Below are positions 19,159-27,458 of a stretch of DNA of 51,708 nt, one piece after another. Where the stretch lies: contig CAWGCA010000035.1 in the NCBI GenBank assembly GCA_963820955.1, positions 1 through 51,708 of the forward strand, written 5' to 3'. Source of the DNA: CAWGCA01 sp963820955. GTDB lineage: Bacteria > Pseudomonadota > Gammaproteobacteria > Chromatiales > Chromatiaceae. Position 1 is the stretch's first letter; the number at the start of each line of letters is the position of its first letter. Below the pieces are notes generated by a model. That model did not search any database. It was not told the DNA's origin and was given only the letters and a program-made list of their open reading frames with translations. Position numbers and translations under genes: made by a program.

Positions 19159-19528
19159 TTATTTCCGGCTGCAAGTAAGGTACGAATCGAAGGTGGACGA
19201 AGGGCTGAATAACTTTTCCATTATTCCATAGGTGGCAGGGATCTGGAAATCACATTGCCTTGCCGTCTGAGCGTCAGAACCGAGGCCGTTTTTTGGGTTC
19301 GCGGAAAGGGACTCCGACAAATGGTAGCCATCCCCGGGGCCCGCGTCACCGGGCCTGCTGGTGGTCTCACCGCTGCGCTCCACAATCCCGCCATTCCCGG
19401 GTCTTGCGGTAAAAACCAACCATTTTGGTTGGGAATTAAAAATATTTGGTGTAGAATGCCGGCCCATAGGTTTGGATTTTCCATATTCAGGGACCGCCTG
19501 GAGCGGTTTCTGTCGGCAGGAGACAATG
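19159..19528. other. 370-base divergent metG/apbC intergenic region
   Basis: This gap separates the starts of metG (minus) and apbC (plus). The right part holds a good sigma-70 promoter for apbC and a small dyad (listed separately). The left part should hold the metG promoter, but I see no clear match. I find no tRNA fold or credible small gene here; short open frames in it have no protein-like features. Confidence 0.6.
19416..19457 (+). promoter_or_regulatory. Predicted apbC promoter with overlapping dyad
   Basis: TTGGGA (19429-19434) and TAGAAT (19452-19457) are separated by 17 bases, a good sigma-70 arrangement ending about 70 bases before the apbC start. A six-base inverted repeat, CCAACC/GGTTGG around ATTTT, overlaps the -35 box and could be an operator. 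Confidence 0.6.
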
Positions 19529-20620
19529 ATGGCTGAAGTAACGAAAGAACGGATTGAAGAAGCGATCAAGGGCTACGTGGAGCCCCATCTGGAAAAGGAT
19601 CTAGTGAAAGCCAAGTGCGTGAAGGATATCGCTATCGAAGGTGACCGGGTGAAGGTCCGCATCGAGCTGGGTTTTCCGGCCGAGGGGATTCGGGCGGAGG
19701 TAAGCGCGGCCGTTAAAAAGGCCGTGGAGGGGGTCGATGGGGTCTCAACCGCAGAGGTGGAAACCGGTTGGAAGGTTGTCGCCCACTCGGTTCAAAAGTC
19801 CCTTAAGCCCATTGACAGCGTCAAGAACATCATCGCGGTCGCCTCCGGGAAGGGTGGTGTGGGCAAGTCAACAACCGCGATCAACCTGGCCCTGGCGCTG
19901 TCGGCGGAAGGGGCCAAGGTGGGGATTCTGGATGCCGATATCTACGGTCCATCACAGCCGCGTATGCTCGGCGTCTCGGGTCAGCCCGAATCGAAGGATG
20001 GCAAGACTCTGGAGCCGCTGGAAAATTATGGCATTCAGGCTATGTCCATCGGTTTTCTGATCGACGAGGAGACCCCCATGATCTGGCGTGGGCCGATGGT
20101 CACCCAGGCGCTGGAGCAGCTGCTCAACGATACCAATTGGGACAGCCTGGATTATCTGGTCATCGACCTGCCGCCAGGCACCGGCGACACTCAGCTCACC
20201 CTGGCCCAGAAGGTGCCGGTTTCCGGCGCCATTATTGTCACTACCCCTCAGGACATCGCCCTGCTGGACGCCCGCAAGGGATTCAAGATGTTCGAGAAGG
20301 TTGAGGTGCCGGTGCTCGGTATCGTGGAGAACATGAGCACCCATATCTGCTCCAGCTGCGGTCACGAAGAGCACATCTTCGGCGAGGGCGGTGGCGGCCG
20401 CATGGCGGAGCAGTACGGGGTGGACTTCCTCGGTGCCCTGCCGCTGGATATCCGCATCCGCGAAGAGACCGATGGCGGCAAACCCACGGTGGTGGCTGAA
20501 CCGGAAGCGCGTATATCGCAGATCTATCGCGAGATCGCCCGCAAGGCTGCGGCCAAGCTGGCGCTGCAGGCGAAGAGCTATGCCGCCAAGTTCCCCAGCA
20601 TTGTGATCCAGAACAACTAG
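19529..20620 (+). CDS. apbC: Iron-sulfur cluster carrier ATPase ApbC/Mrp
   Basis: ApbC (Mrp) is a P-loop ATPase that carries 4Fe-4S clusters to target proteins in the cytoplasm, plausibly including the iron-sulfur-rich Rnf subunits encoded across the divergent gap. The 363-residue protein has an N-terminal MIP18-like domain (about 1-90), a deviant Walker A in SGKGGVGKST (106-115) and a C-terminal CSSC, the cluster-binding pair. I use the second of two adjacent ATGs because AGGAG stands 6 bases before it; starting at 19526 adds one Met. A strong terminator follows. Confidence 0.95.
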   Translation: MAEVTKERIEEAIKGYVEPHLEKDLVKAKCVKDIAIEGDRVKVRIELGFPAEGIRAEVSAAVKKAVEGVDGVSTAEVETGWKVVAHSVQKSLKPIDSVKNIIAVASGKGGVGKSTTAINLALALSAEGAKVGILDADIYGPSQPRMLGVSGQPESKDGKTLEPLENYGIQAMSIGFLIDEETPMIWRGPMVTQALEQLLNDTNWDSLDYLVIDLPPGTGDTQLTLAQKVPVSGAIIVTTPQDIALLDARKGFKMFEKVEVPVLGIVENMSTHICSSCGHEEHIFGEGGGGRMAEQYGVDFLGALPLDIRIREETDGGKPTVVAEPEARISQIYREIARKAAAKLALQAKSYAAKFPSIVIQNN

Positions 20621-20656
20621 GCGCCATACCCACCGACGTCAAACTTCCGCGTGCAA

Positions 20657-20691
20657 AACCCGCTAATTCATATGAATTAGCGGGTTTTTTT
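20657..20691 (+). terminator. Rho-independent terminator after apbC
   Basis: A perfect 30-base palindrome (20657-20686), with arms reading AACCCGCTAATTCAT, is followed by a run of seven T. It begins 36 bases after the apbC stop. The perfect symmetry means it could also stop transcription from the other strand. Confidence 0.95.
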
Positions 20692-20708
20692 ATGGAGGGA
20701 AAGGGAAG

Positions 20709-20760
20709 TGTCAGGCCTGCATAGTTAAACTTTGGAGGCTTGACCCACTGCAGCCTGACA
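20709..20760. repeat. Inverted repeat upstream of the dCMP deaminase gene
   Basis: TGTCAGGCCTGCA (20709-20721) is mirrored by TGCAGCCTGACA (20749-20760) with a single-base bulge and a 27-base loop. It lies about 70 bases before the deaminase start, and a TATAAG box sits between (about 20782). It may be a transcript leader hairpin or an operator. Confidence 0.5.
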
Positions 20761-20828
20761 GCTGTGATCGTCGGCGGGTACTATAAGCTATTCCAATCAC
20801 CAACTAACCCAAAGTAGAGGGTAGTGCG

Positions 20829-21362
20829 ATGAGTATCAAGTGGGATACCCGTTTTCTCGGTCTGGCCGCCCATATATCCGGGTGGAGTAAAGACCCATCG
20901 TCCCAGGTTGGGGCCGTGATTACCGATGGTAATCGTATCGTGTCCCTCGGCTACAATGGGTTTGCCGCGGGTGTGGAAGATAAGCCGGAACGTCTCAGCG
21001 ACCGGGAGTGCAAGCTGAATCTGACCATCCACGCCGAGGAGAATGCGATGATCTTCGCCAAGCGTGACCTCACCGGATGCACCGTTTTCGTTACTCACCC
21101 CCCTTGTCCCCGCTGCGCCTCCAAACTGATTCAGGAAGAGATCAAACGGGTCGTGTTCATCAGCCCCAGCGAGGACTTTCTCTCCCGCTGGGCCGGTGAC
21201 CTGAAGTTGTCCCAGGCCATGTACCAGGAGGCGGGTGTGGAGGTTACCGGTTACGATATCGAAAGCATCAATGTTGCAGGGGCGCAGATCACCCTGGCGC
21301 CGGGGGGATTTTTCAAGGCCATCCTGGGTCGTCTGTTACAGGTGCTGGATAAAGAAAACTGA
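20829..21362 (+). CDS. Deoxycytidylate (dCMP) deaminase family protein
   Basis: The 177-residue protein has the zinc-dependent cytidine deaminase signature: His68-Ala-Glu70 in IHAEENAM, and Cys93/Cys96 in PPCPRCASKL. The N-terminal WSKDPSSQVGAVI and GYNGFAAGV stretches are typical of ComEB-type dCMP deaminases, which make dUMP for thymidylate synthesis. E. coli uses dCTP deaminase instead, so this may be the alternative route. The gene stands alone between a strong terminator and a convergent DUF3108 gene. Confidence 0.85.
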   Translation: MSIKWDTRFLGLAAHISGWSKDPSSQVGAVITDGNRIVSLGYNGFAAGVEDKPERLSDRECKLNLTIHAEENAMIFAKRDLTGCTVFVTHPPCPRCASKLIQEEIKRVVFISPSEDFLSRWAGDLKLSQAMYQEAGVEVTGYDIESINVAGAQITLAPGGFFKAILGRLLQVLDKEN

Positions 21363-21427
21363 CCGCGAGGATCTGCGTTGGCAATCTGAAACGACGGCCC
21401 CTTATCCTCTACCCTGGTCGGGGCCGG

Positions 21428-22150
21428 TCAATGCCAGGACAGGGAACGCAGTTGCATAATAAAACTCTCGTCCGTTTCCAGCCTTTCGACCTTCACAGGC
21501 AGGTAGTTGAGTTCGGGTGCGAGCCAGTAGCTGGCGCGTGACGGTTTGTGGTTTTTGCTTCTGGCCAGCTTCAGGCTGTGGAATGTTCCCGCTTCGGTAC
21601 TCACCTCTTCCCAACCCTGTGTCTGGAATCGGTACTGCTTTAAGCGACCACCGTCCGCTACCGGGAACTCTATCTCTTGCATGCCTTTGGCCGCTGTCAT
21701 CATCATCAGCAGCTGCTGGCTGAACTTATCCTGGGTGCCGGGCTGGATCTCCATGCTCCAGTGGGAGTCGGCGGTACGGTTGGTGACGCGACCAGCCGCC
21801 CAGTCAAAGTCAAGATCCGTTCTGCGGCTTTTTTTCGGATTGCGGTGATGGTAGAGGTAACTGTCGGGATAGATACCCTCCTCGCTGAGTCGACCCTCGC
21901 TCAGTTCCGTGATCTCATCATCCCGGAAGACGGCGACCGGGGCTGTGGGGATGGTGCGGGCCTGGTAACGGTATCGACCCGCCGGTGATAGCCGCAGGGT
22001 CACCTCTACCGTTGCCAGTATGATACCGCCCCGACTGAGGTTGTAGGTTGCGGCGAAGGGTTTGAGTTTGGAGTCGGCCAGGGCCGGGAGGGCAGCGATC
22101 AGGAAACATCCGGCGATTACCCAGGCGCCGAGATTCCGGCGTCTCTTCAT
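21428..22150 (-). CDS. DUF3108 periplasmic protein
   Basis: This 240-residue protein starts with a signal peptide (MKRRRNLGAWVIAGCFLIAA, cleavage likely after ALA near residue 25). The body matches the DUF3108 family seen next to purN in many gamma- and betaproteobacteria: early FAATYNLSRGGI, then YLYHHRNPKKSRRTDLDFDW, and a C-terminal YWLAPELNYLPVKVE. The function is unknown. Its start overlaps the purN stop by four bases, so it is co-translated with purine genes, although its product is predicted to be exported. Confidence 0.85.
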   Translation of the reverse strand: MKRRRNLGAWVIAGCFLIAALPALADSKLKPFAATYNLSRGGIILATVEVTLRLSPAGRYRYQARTIPTAPVAVFRDDEITELSEGRLSEEGIYPDSYLYHHRNPKKSRRTDLDFDWAAGRVTNRTADSHWSMEIQPGTQDKFSQQLLMMMTAAKGMQEIEFPVADGGRLKQYRFQTQGWEEVSTEAGTFHSLKLARSKNHKPSRASYWLAPELNYLPVKVERLETDESFIMQLRSLSWH

Positions 22151-22815
22151 ACAGCCTGATCCGCCGTGTAACAGAGGGACTCGGGCTGATTTAGGCGTTG
22201 TCCATCCTTGTATACCATGCCATCGTCCAAGGCGACCCTACCCTCCGCGATCCAGCGGATTGCCGTGGGATAGATGATATGCTCCTGGGTGAGTACCCGG
22301 GCTGCGAGGGTGTCGGCGTCATCATCCGGGTACACCGGCACCCGGACCTGCAGGATAAGCGGTCCACCATCCAATTCCTCGGTGACAAAGTGGACACTGG
22401 CCCCATGCTCCCGGTCACCGGCGTCCAGCACCCGCTGGTGGGTGTGAAGTCCACGGTATTTGGGCAGCAGCGAAGGGTGGATATTCAGCATGCGGCCTTG
22501 AAAACGCTGCACGAATTTCGGTGTCAGAATACGCATGAACCCGGCCAAAGCCACCAGTCTGGGTTGGAACGACTCTACCAGGTCACCCAGGGCCTGGTCG
22601 TAGCTCTCCCGGTCGGGGTAAGCGCGGTGGTTCAGCACCCGCGTTTCGACTCCGGCTTTCCTGGCCCGTTCCAGACCAAAGGCCTCAGGTTGATTGCTGA
22701 CTACCGCCCGGATATCTATCGGTAGATCGGTCTGGGCCGCGTCGATAATGGCCTGGAGGTTGCTTCCACTGCCCGAGATCAGTACTACCAGGGGGAGTTT
22801 TTCTGTGCCCGTCAT
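22147..22815 (-). CDS. purN: Phosphoribosylglycinamide formyltransferase
   Basis: PurN transfers the formyl group of 10-formyltetrahydrofolate to GAR, step three of purine synthesis. The 222-residue protein has the N-terminal LISGSGSNLQAII, catalytic NIHPSLLPKY with its Asn and His, GASVHFV and ELDGGPLI with the catalytic Asp. It lies 3 bases after purM and overlaps the DUF3108 gene, forming purM-purN-DUF3108. Confidence 0.96.
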   Translation of the reverse strand: MTGTEKLPLVVLISGSGSNLQAIIDAAQTDLPIDIRAVVSNQPEAFGLERARKAGVETRVLNHRAYPDRESYDQALGDLVESFQPRLVALAGFMRILTPKFVQRFQGRMLNIHPSLLPKYRGLHTHQRVLDAGDREHGASVHFVTEELDGGPLILQVRVPVYPDDDADTLAARVLTQEHIIYPTAIRWIAEGRVALDDGMVYKDGQRLNQPESLCYTADQAV

Positions 22816-22818
22816 GGT

Positions 22819-23886
22819 CTATGCCTTGCGGTTGATTTCGACCTTGGCTGGTCCCTCGGTATTCTCGATCTGACCCAGACGCCAGACATGTTCCCCCTGG
22901 TCAGTAAGCAAGCGCTGGGCTGATTCGGCGTCCGCCGCAGCAACACACACCACCATGCCGACCCCGCAGTTGAAGGTGCGTAGCATTTCTGTCTCCGCCA
23001 CCCCCCCCTTTCGCTGCAGCCAGTCGAATACTGCGGGGCGCTGCCAGGAATCGGCGTCGACAACAGCCTTGATACCTGCTGGTAACACCCGCGGAAGATT
23101 TTCCGGGAGACCACCGCCGGTGATGTGTGCCAGGGCGTGAATGTCGACCTGTTCCCGCAGCGCCAGCAGGGATTTCACATAGATTCGGGTAGGTGCAAGC
23201 AGGGCCTCGCCCAGAGAGGTACCGGTACCGTTCAGTTCCTGGGACAGATCGGCCTGCGTGACCTCGAGGATCTTGCGGATCAGTGAGTAGCCGTTGGAAT
23301 GGGGGCCTGAAGAGGCAAGCCCCAGGAGTATGTCGCCTGCCTGCACCCGGCCGGGCTCGATGATGCGGGATTTTTCCACGATGCCGACGCAGAATCCCGC
23401 CAGATCGTAATCCCCCTCGCTATAGATGCCCGGCATTTCGGCCGTCTCGCCGCCAGTCAGGGCGGCCCCTGCCAGTTCACAGCCGGTGGCAATACCCTTG
23501 ATTACGTCGGTGGCTACATCCAGATCTAATCTTCCGGTGGCATAGTAATCCAGAAAGAACAGGGGTTCCGCACCGGTGACTACGATATCGTTGGCGCACA
23601 TGGCGACCAGGTCGATACCGATGCTGTCGTGCCGTTTCAGCTCCAGGGCAAGCTTCAGCTTGGTGCCTACACCATCGGTACCCGACACCAGAACCGGTTC
23701 CCGAAAGCGGTCAAGGGGCAGTTCGAACAGAGCGCCAAATCCGCCCAGGCCGGTCATTACCCCAGGACGGAAGGTGCCGCGGACGATCGGCTTGATCCGC
23801 TCCACCAGTCGGTTGCCGGCGTCGATATCGACACCGGCGTCCCGGTAGCTGAGATGAGGCGCGCCGGATGTTTTGTTCTGCTGCAC
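22819..23886 (-). CDS. purM: Phosphoribosylformylglycinamidine cyclo-ligase (AIR synthetase)
   Basis: PurM closes the imidazole ring of AIR with ATP, step five of purine synthesis. The 355-residue protein is the expected length and has SYRDAGVDIDAGN, GGFGALFEL, SGTDGVGTKLKLA, MCANDIVVTGAEPLFFLDY, GGETAEMPG and the C-terminal FNCGVGMV. It opens the operon and is divergent from the DUF2066 gene across 128 bases. Confidence 0.97.
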   Translation of the reverse strand: MQQNKTSGAPHLSYRDAGVDIDAGNRLVERIKPIVRGTFRPGVMTGLGGFGALFELPLDRFREPVLVSGTDGVGTKLKLALELKRHDSIGIDLVAMCANDIVVTGAEPLFFLDYYATGRLDLDVATDVIKGIATGCELAGAALTGGETAEMPGIYSEGDYDLAGFCVGIVEKSRIIEPGRVQAGDILLGLASSGPHSNGYSLIRKILEVTQADLSQELNGTGTSLGEALLAPTRIYVKSLLALREQVDIHALAHITGGGLPENLPRVLPAGIKAVVDADSWQRPAVFDWLQRKGGVAETEMLRTFNCGVGMVVCVAAADAESAQRLLTDQGEHVWRLGQIENTEGPAKVEINRKA

Positions 23887-24014
23887 TGGCTACTCCAAGC
23901 TGGACAGGAATGAAATGGATTCTAGCAAATCCAGTGACGAAGTGGCTCGGTTTAGACAGGAGTTTTCGGTAACGATAAAATCATCTCACTGTACCAGCCG
24001 GAATCTTCCTTCAA

Positions 24015-25145
24015 ATGCGTAGTTTCAAAATCTTCCGTTACTCTTTTCTCCTCTGGCGGGAATGGCCGACAAGGCTTCTCTTGCTGTCGATACTCTTTCT
24101 ACCGATTGAAAACATCGTGCTGGCACAAACGGCAGTGGGATTATACCGGGCAGAGGTACCGGTCGCCGGTCAGCAGGCAGACCAGCGAAACCAGGCCATC
24201 GGAGACGCCTTTGTCAAGGTGCTCGTTAAGGTAACCGGCAACCGCCGGATCGTATCCCGTGGTAACTTGAACCAGGAGGTAGCCAATGCCTCCCGCTATG
24301 TGCAGGAGTACAGTTATCGCACCGAGTCCGAACAGGAGCGTTATCTGGATGTGATATTCGATGCCCAGGCGGTTAATCGTCTGTTGCGGGCCCGTTCCCT
24401 GCCGGTCTGGGGGGCGAGAAACCGACCTGGCATCCTGGTCTGGATGGCGGCCGAGCAGCAGGGAAAACGGCGTTTGCTGGTTGCGGACAGAGGCGATGCA
24501 TCGGTTCACGCTGCAATTGAGTCCACAGCCAGGGAACGGGGACTTCCGCTGCTGTTCCCTCTGATGGATCTGGAGGACCAGGGGCGTCTGCAGGTGGCGG
24601 ATATCTGGGGGGATTTCGAGGTCAATATCCGAGCCGCTTCGCGGCGCTACAACACCGATTTGATACTCACCGGTCGGCTGAATCAGGTGAGCAATGCGTC
24701 GTGGCGGGGGCACTGGCAACTCTACCAGGAGCGATCCAATGCCAACTGGAACAACCAGGGAAAGAGTAGGGAGGCAGCAGCGGCAGATGCCCTGCAGCAT
24801 GCGGCTGATCTGTTGGCCAACCGTTACGCGCCACTGGCCACCAGGGACACCGGGCGGACTCTGTTCCGGCTGAGGGTCAGTGGGATCAATACCCTGGCGG
24901 ATTACGCCGCGGTTGGGCGGCTGCTCGGTTCCCAGGCCAGCCTGGAGCGGGTCGCAGTAGCCACCGTGGAGCCGGCTGTCGTCACCTACGAACTGGAGGC
25001 AAGGACAGGGATCGATGTGCTGGAACAAGGGCTGGCCGTGGGCGGTCTGCTGGAACCTGACTCGGAGACCGGGGTCGGGTTCGAAGCCCTTGATGGCTCG
25101 GCGCCGGCGCAGCCGAATGCCGATCTCTACTTTCGTATACGCTGA
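24015..25145 (+). CDS. DUF2066 domain protein
   Basis: The 376-residue protein has a hydrophobic segment near residues 20-38, ending ENIVLAQ, that looks like a signal peptide or anchor. The body then follows DUF2066: VPVAGQQADQRNQAIGDAF, VKVTGN and LQHAADLLANRYA. Members occur upstream of hda and membrane genes in many gammaproteobacteria, and their function is unknown. Its stop overlaps the next start by one base (TGATG), so it is coupled to the phosphatidyltransferase gene. Confidence 0.82.
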   Translation: MRSFKIFRYSFLLWREWPTRLLLLSILFLPIENIVLAQTAVGLYRAEVPVAGQQADQRNQAIGDAFVKVLVKVTGNRRIVSRGNLNQEVANASRYVQEYSYRTESEQERYLDVIFDAQAVNRLLRARSLPVWGARNRPGILVWMAAEQQGKRRLLVADRGDASVHAAIESTARERGLPLLFPLMDLEDQGRLQVADIWGDFEVNIRAASRRYNTDLILTGRLNQVSNASWRGHWQLYQERSNANWNNQGKSREAAAADALQHAADLLANRYAPLATRDTGRTLFRLRVSGINTLADYAAVGRLLGSQASLERVAVATVEPAVVTYELEARTGIDVLEQGLAVGGLLEPDSETGVGFEALDGSAPAQPNADLYFRIR

Positions 25146-25702
25146 TGCGACGGGAAGATATCCCCAACCTGATCAGCGTGCTGCGGATCTTTCTCTCCGT
25201 ACCCGTGGTTTGGATGCTGCTCGAACAGCGCTTTGATATCGCTCTCGTTCTATTTGCCATCGCCGGCGTTTCCGATGGTCTGGATGGTTTTCTGGCCAAG
25301 CAGTACGGTTGGCAGAGTCGCCTGGGGGGGCTGCTCGATCCACTGGCCGACAAGGTATTACTGGTTTCCAGTTACCTTTCCCTGGCGTTGCTCGGACTGA
25401 TTCCGGTCTGGCTCATGTTTTTGGTGATTCTCCGGGATCTGGTGATCGTTACCGGGGCCCTGGTCTACAATTTCCAGATCAGGGAACTGGAGGCGAAGCC
25501 CAGTCTGCTCAGTAAGTTCAATACCCTGGCCCAAATTCTCCTGGTGTTGGCGGTAGTATTGGATCGCGGACTGATTACCCTGCCCCAAACGTTGGTGCAG
25601 GGGCTGATCTGGCTGGTTTTTTCTACCACGATCTTAAGTGGCGTCAATTACGTCTGGGTCTGGAGTCACCGTGCGGCGGATTACGGCAGTCAGCGTGACT
25701 GA
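25145..25702 (+). CDS. CDP-alcohol phosphatidyltransferase family protein
   Basis: This 185-residue integral membrane enzyme carries the CDP-alcohol phosphotransferase signature from Asp44 to Asp69: DGLDG, then AK in place of the usual AR, and GGLLDPLAD. It has about five membrane helices. It resembles PgsA-type and cardiolipin synthase-like enzymes, which join CDP-diacylglycerol to an alcohol, but the substrate cannot be fixed from sequence alone. A clear pssA is at 40351. It converges on hda, 26 bases away. Confidence 0.82.
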   Translation: MRREDIPNLISVLRIFLSVPVVWMLLEQRFDIALVLFAIAGVSDGLDGFLAKQYGWQSRLGGLLDPLADKVLLVSSYLSLALLGLIPVWLMFLVILRDLVIVTGALVYNFQIRELEAKPSLLSKFNTLAQILLVLAVVLDRGLITLPQTLVQGLIWLVFSTTILSGVNYVWVWSHRAADYGSQRD

Positions 25703-25728
25703 CCGGATAGTATTCCCGGGACCAGGCC

Positions 25729-26427
25729 TCACTCCGGATCATTGAGCTGGGCCCGAACGAACGGGATGGTCAGTTTTCGCTGCGCGGCCAGAGAGGCCCG
25801 GTCCAAGCGGTCTAAGGTCTCCAGCAGTGAAGCCATGTCCCGCGCAGTATGGCGCAGGATGTAGTTTGCGGTTGTGTCTGGCAGAGAGAGGCCGCGGCGC
25901 GAGGCATAAAGCACCATTGCCTCCATTTTGTGCCGATCACTCAGTGGCTGGAGTTGGTAACTGATTCCCCAGCTGAGTCGGGAATCAAGATCCGCCAGCT
26001 GCACAGGCAGCTGTGCCGGACTGCGATCGGCGCTCACCAGCAGGGACGAGTCATGGTCACGCAGCTGATTGAACAGATGGAACAAGGCCTGTTCCCATTT
26101 CGGCTGGCCGACGATTGTCTGGAGGTCGTCCAGACAGACCAGGTCCAGATGATCCAGATCGCTAAGAATCTCCGGAGTGAATCCGGCCGCCTCCCGCAAC
26201 GGAATATAGGACACCGTCATTTTTCGCTCGGACGCCAGGCGGCAGGCGGCCTGCAGCAGGTGGCTCTTACCGCTGTCCACTGTTCCCCAGAGGTAGAGAA
26301 ACTGCTCCCCCCGGCGTTCGACGGCGGCCTGTATGTCCGCTAGTATCTGGCTGTTTTCGCCAGGTAAAAAGGTTTCCAGGCTGGCGCTCTCGCGCAGGAC
26401 GATGCCAAGGGGAAGCTGCGGGATCAT
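25729..26427 (-). CDS. hda: DnaA regulatory inactivator Hda
   Basis: Hda, bound to the DNA-loaded sliding clamp, stimulates ATP hydrolysis on DnaA and so limits re-initiation. The 232-residue protein begins MIPQLPLGIVL, where QLPL is the clamp-binding motif, followed by a single AAA+ domain with a P-loop in GTVDSGKSHL and Walker B in LVCLDDLQ. There is no DnaA-type DNA-binding domain, which separates it from DnaA. Its start overlaps the wrbA stop by four bases. Confidence 0.94.
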   Translation of the reverse strand: MIPQLPLGIVLRESASLETFLPGENSQILADIQAAVERRGEQFLYLWGTVDSGKSHLLQAACRLASERKMTVSYIPLREAAGFTPEILSDLDHLDLVCLDDLQTIVGQPKWEQALFHLFNQLRDHDSSLLVSADRSPAQLPVQLADLDSRLSWGISYQLQPLSDRHKMEAMVLYASRRGLSLPDTTANYILRHTARDMASLLETLDRLDRASLAAQRKLTIPFVRAQLNDPE

Positions 26428-27023
26428 GAACTCCCGCGCAGCCGGTTAGCGGTCGTTGCCAGTCGTCGTCCCAAGGCCTGGCAGAGACGCTTCTCCTCTG
26501 CACTGAGGGGTAGTTTACTGTCGCTGCCGGCCAGATGACTGGGGCCATAGGGTGTCCCGCCGGTGCTGGTGTGGAGCAGGTCAGTCTCGCTGTAGGGAAG
26601 ACCGAGGAGCAGCATGCCGTGATGCAGCAACGGGAGCATCATCGATAACAGGGTGGTTTCCTGTCCGCCGTGCAGGCTGGAGGTAGAGGTAAAGACTGCC
26701 GCCGGTTTTCCGATCAGGTTGCCGGAGAGCCACAGCGGACTGGATCCATCGATATAGTGTTTCATTGCCGCGGCCATGTTACCGAAGCGGGTGGGGCTGC
26801 CGAGGGCCAGTCCGGAGCAGCCCTTGAGGTCGTCCAGGGAGGCATAGGGGGCGCCTTCATCCGGGATCGACTCCGCCACTGCCTCGCACAGTGGCGAAAC
26901 GGGGGCGACGCTGCGAATCCGCGCCTCCATCTCCGGGATCTCCTCCACTCCGCGGGCGATCTGTCGTGCCATATCAGCGGTGGCGCCGTAGCGGCTGTAA
27001 TAAAGAACCAGGATATAATCCAT
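26424..27023 (-). CDS. wrbA: NAD(P)H:quinone oxidoreductase WrbA
   Basis: WrbA is a flavodoxin-like FMN protein that reduces quinones by two electrons, which avoids semiquinone radicals. The 199-residue protein has the FMN phosphate loop YYSRYGATADMA near the start, ALGSPTRFGNMAAAMK in the middle, and SLHGGQETTLLSM plus GGTPYGPSHLAG toward the end. It sits between arsC-like and hda genes with overlaps at both ends. Confidence 0.94.
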   Translation of the reverse strand: MDYILVLYYSRYGATADMARQIARGVEEIPEMEARIRSVAPVSPLCEAVAESIPDEGAPYASLDDLKGCSGLALGSPTRFGNMAAAMKHYIDGSSPLWLSGNLIGKPAAVFTSTSSLHGGQETTLLSMMLPLLHHGMLLLGLPYSETDLLHTSTGGTPYGPSHLAGSDSKLPLSAEEKRLCQALGRRLATTANRLRGSS

Positions 27024-27370
27024 CAGAGGATTTCCAATACCTTTTCCGGCGGTCGGCCGAGGGCGGCCCTGCCGTTTTTTATGACTATCGGGCGCTCGAT
27101 CAGCCGGGGGTGGTCTACCATCGCCTGAATCAACTGATCAGGGCTGAGGTCCGGGTTATCCAGGCCGGCCGCTTTATACTCCTGTTCCTTTTTTCGCATC
27201 AGCTCCCGGGGCTCTATCCCCAGCATGGTCAGTATCTTCTCCAGTTCGGCCTTATCCGGGGGGGTCTTCAAGTATTCAACAATCTCCGGCTCGACCCCCT
27301 GCTCTTCCAGCAGCTGCAGGGTTTGGCGGGATTTGCTGCAACGCGGATTGTGATAGATTTCAACTGACAT
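27023..27370 (-). CDS. ArsC/YfgD-family glutaredoxin-dependent reductase
   Basis: The 115-residue protein has the ArsC fold signature IYHNPRCSKSR with the active Cys10, and the substrate-binding LIERPIVI and GRAALGRPPE. Bona fide arsenate reductases use the same motif, but here no arsB or arsR is near. In E. coli the similar yfgD is next to hda, and this operon (arsC-like, wrbA, hda) matches that setting. I therefore favour a YfgD-type housekeeping role over arsenic resistance. Confidence 0.88.
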   Translation of the reverse strand: MSVEIYHNPRCSKSRQTLQLLEEQGVEPEIVEYLKTPPDKAELEKILTMLGIEPRELMRKKEQEYKAAGLDNPDLSPDQLIQAMVDHPRLIERPIVIKNGRAALGRPPEKVLEIL

Positions 27371-27458
27371 GTTCGTGGTTCTCTCTTGCGGTGTGTATCA
27401 CGATATTGTATCCAACAGTGAGAAAGAGAGTCGAGTCAGCAAACAGGATGCAGAAATC

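Noticed and set aside
27023..27370. Arsenic resistance locus
   Set aside because: The ArsC-like gene lacks arsB/arsR neighbours and its context with hda matches YfgD.
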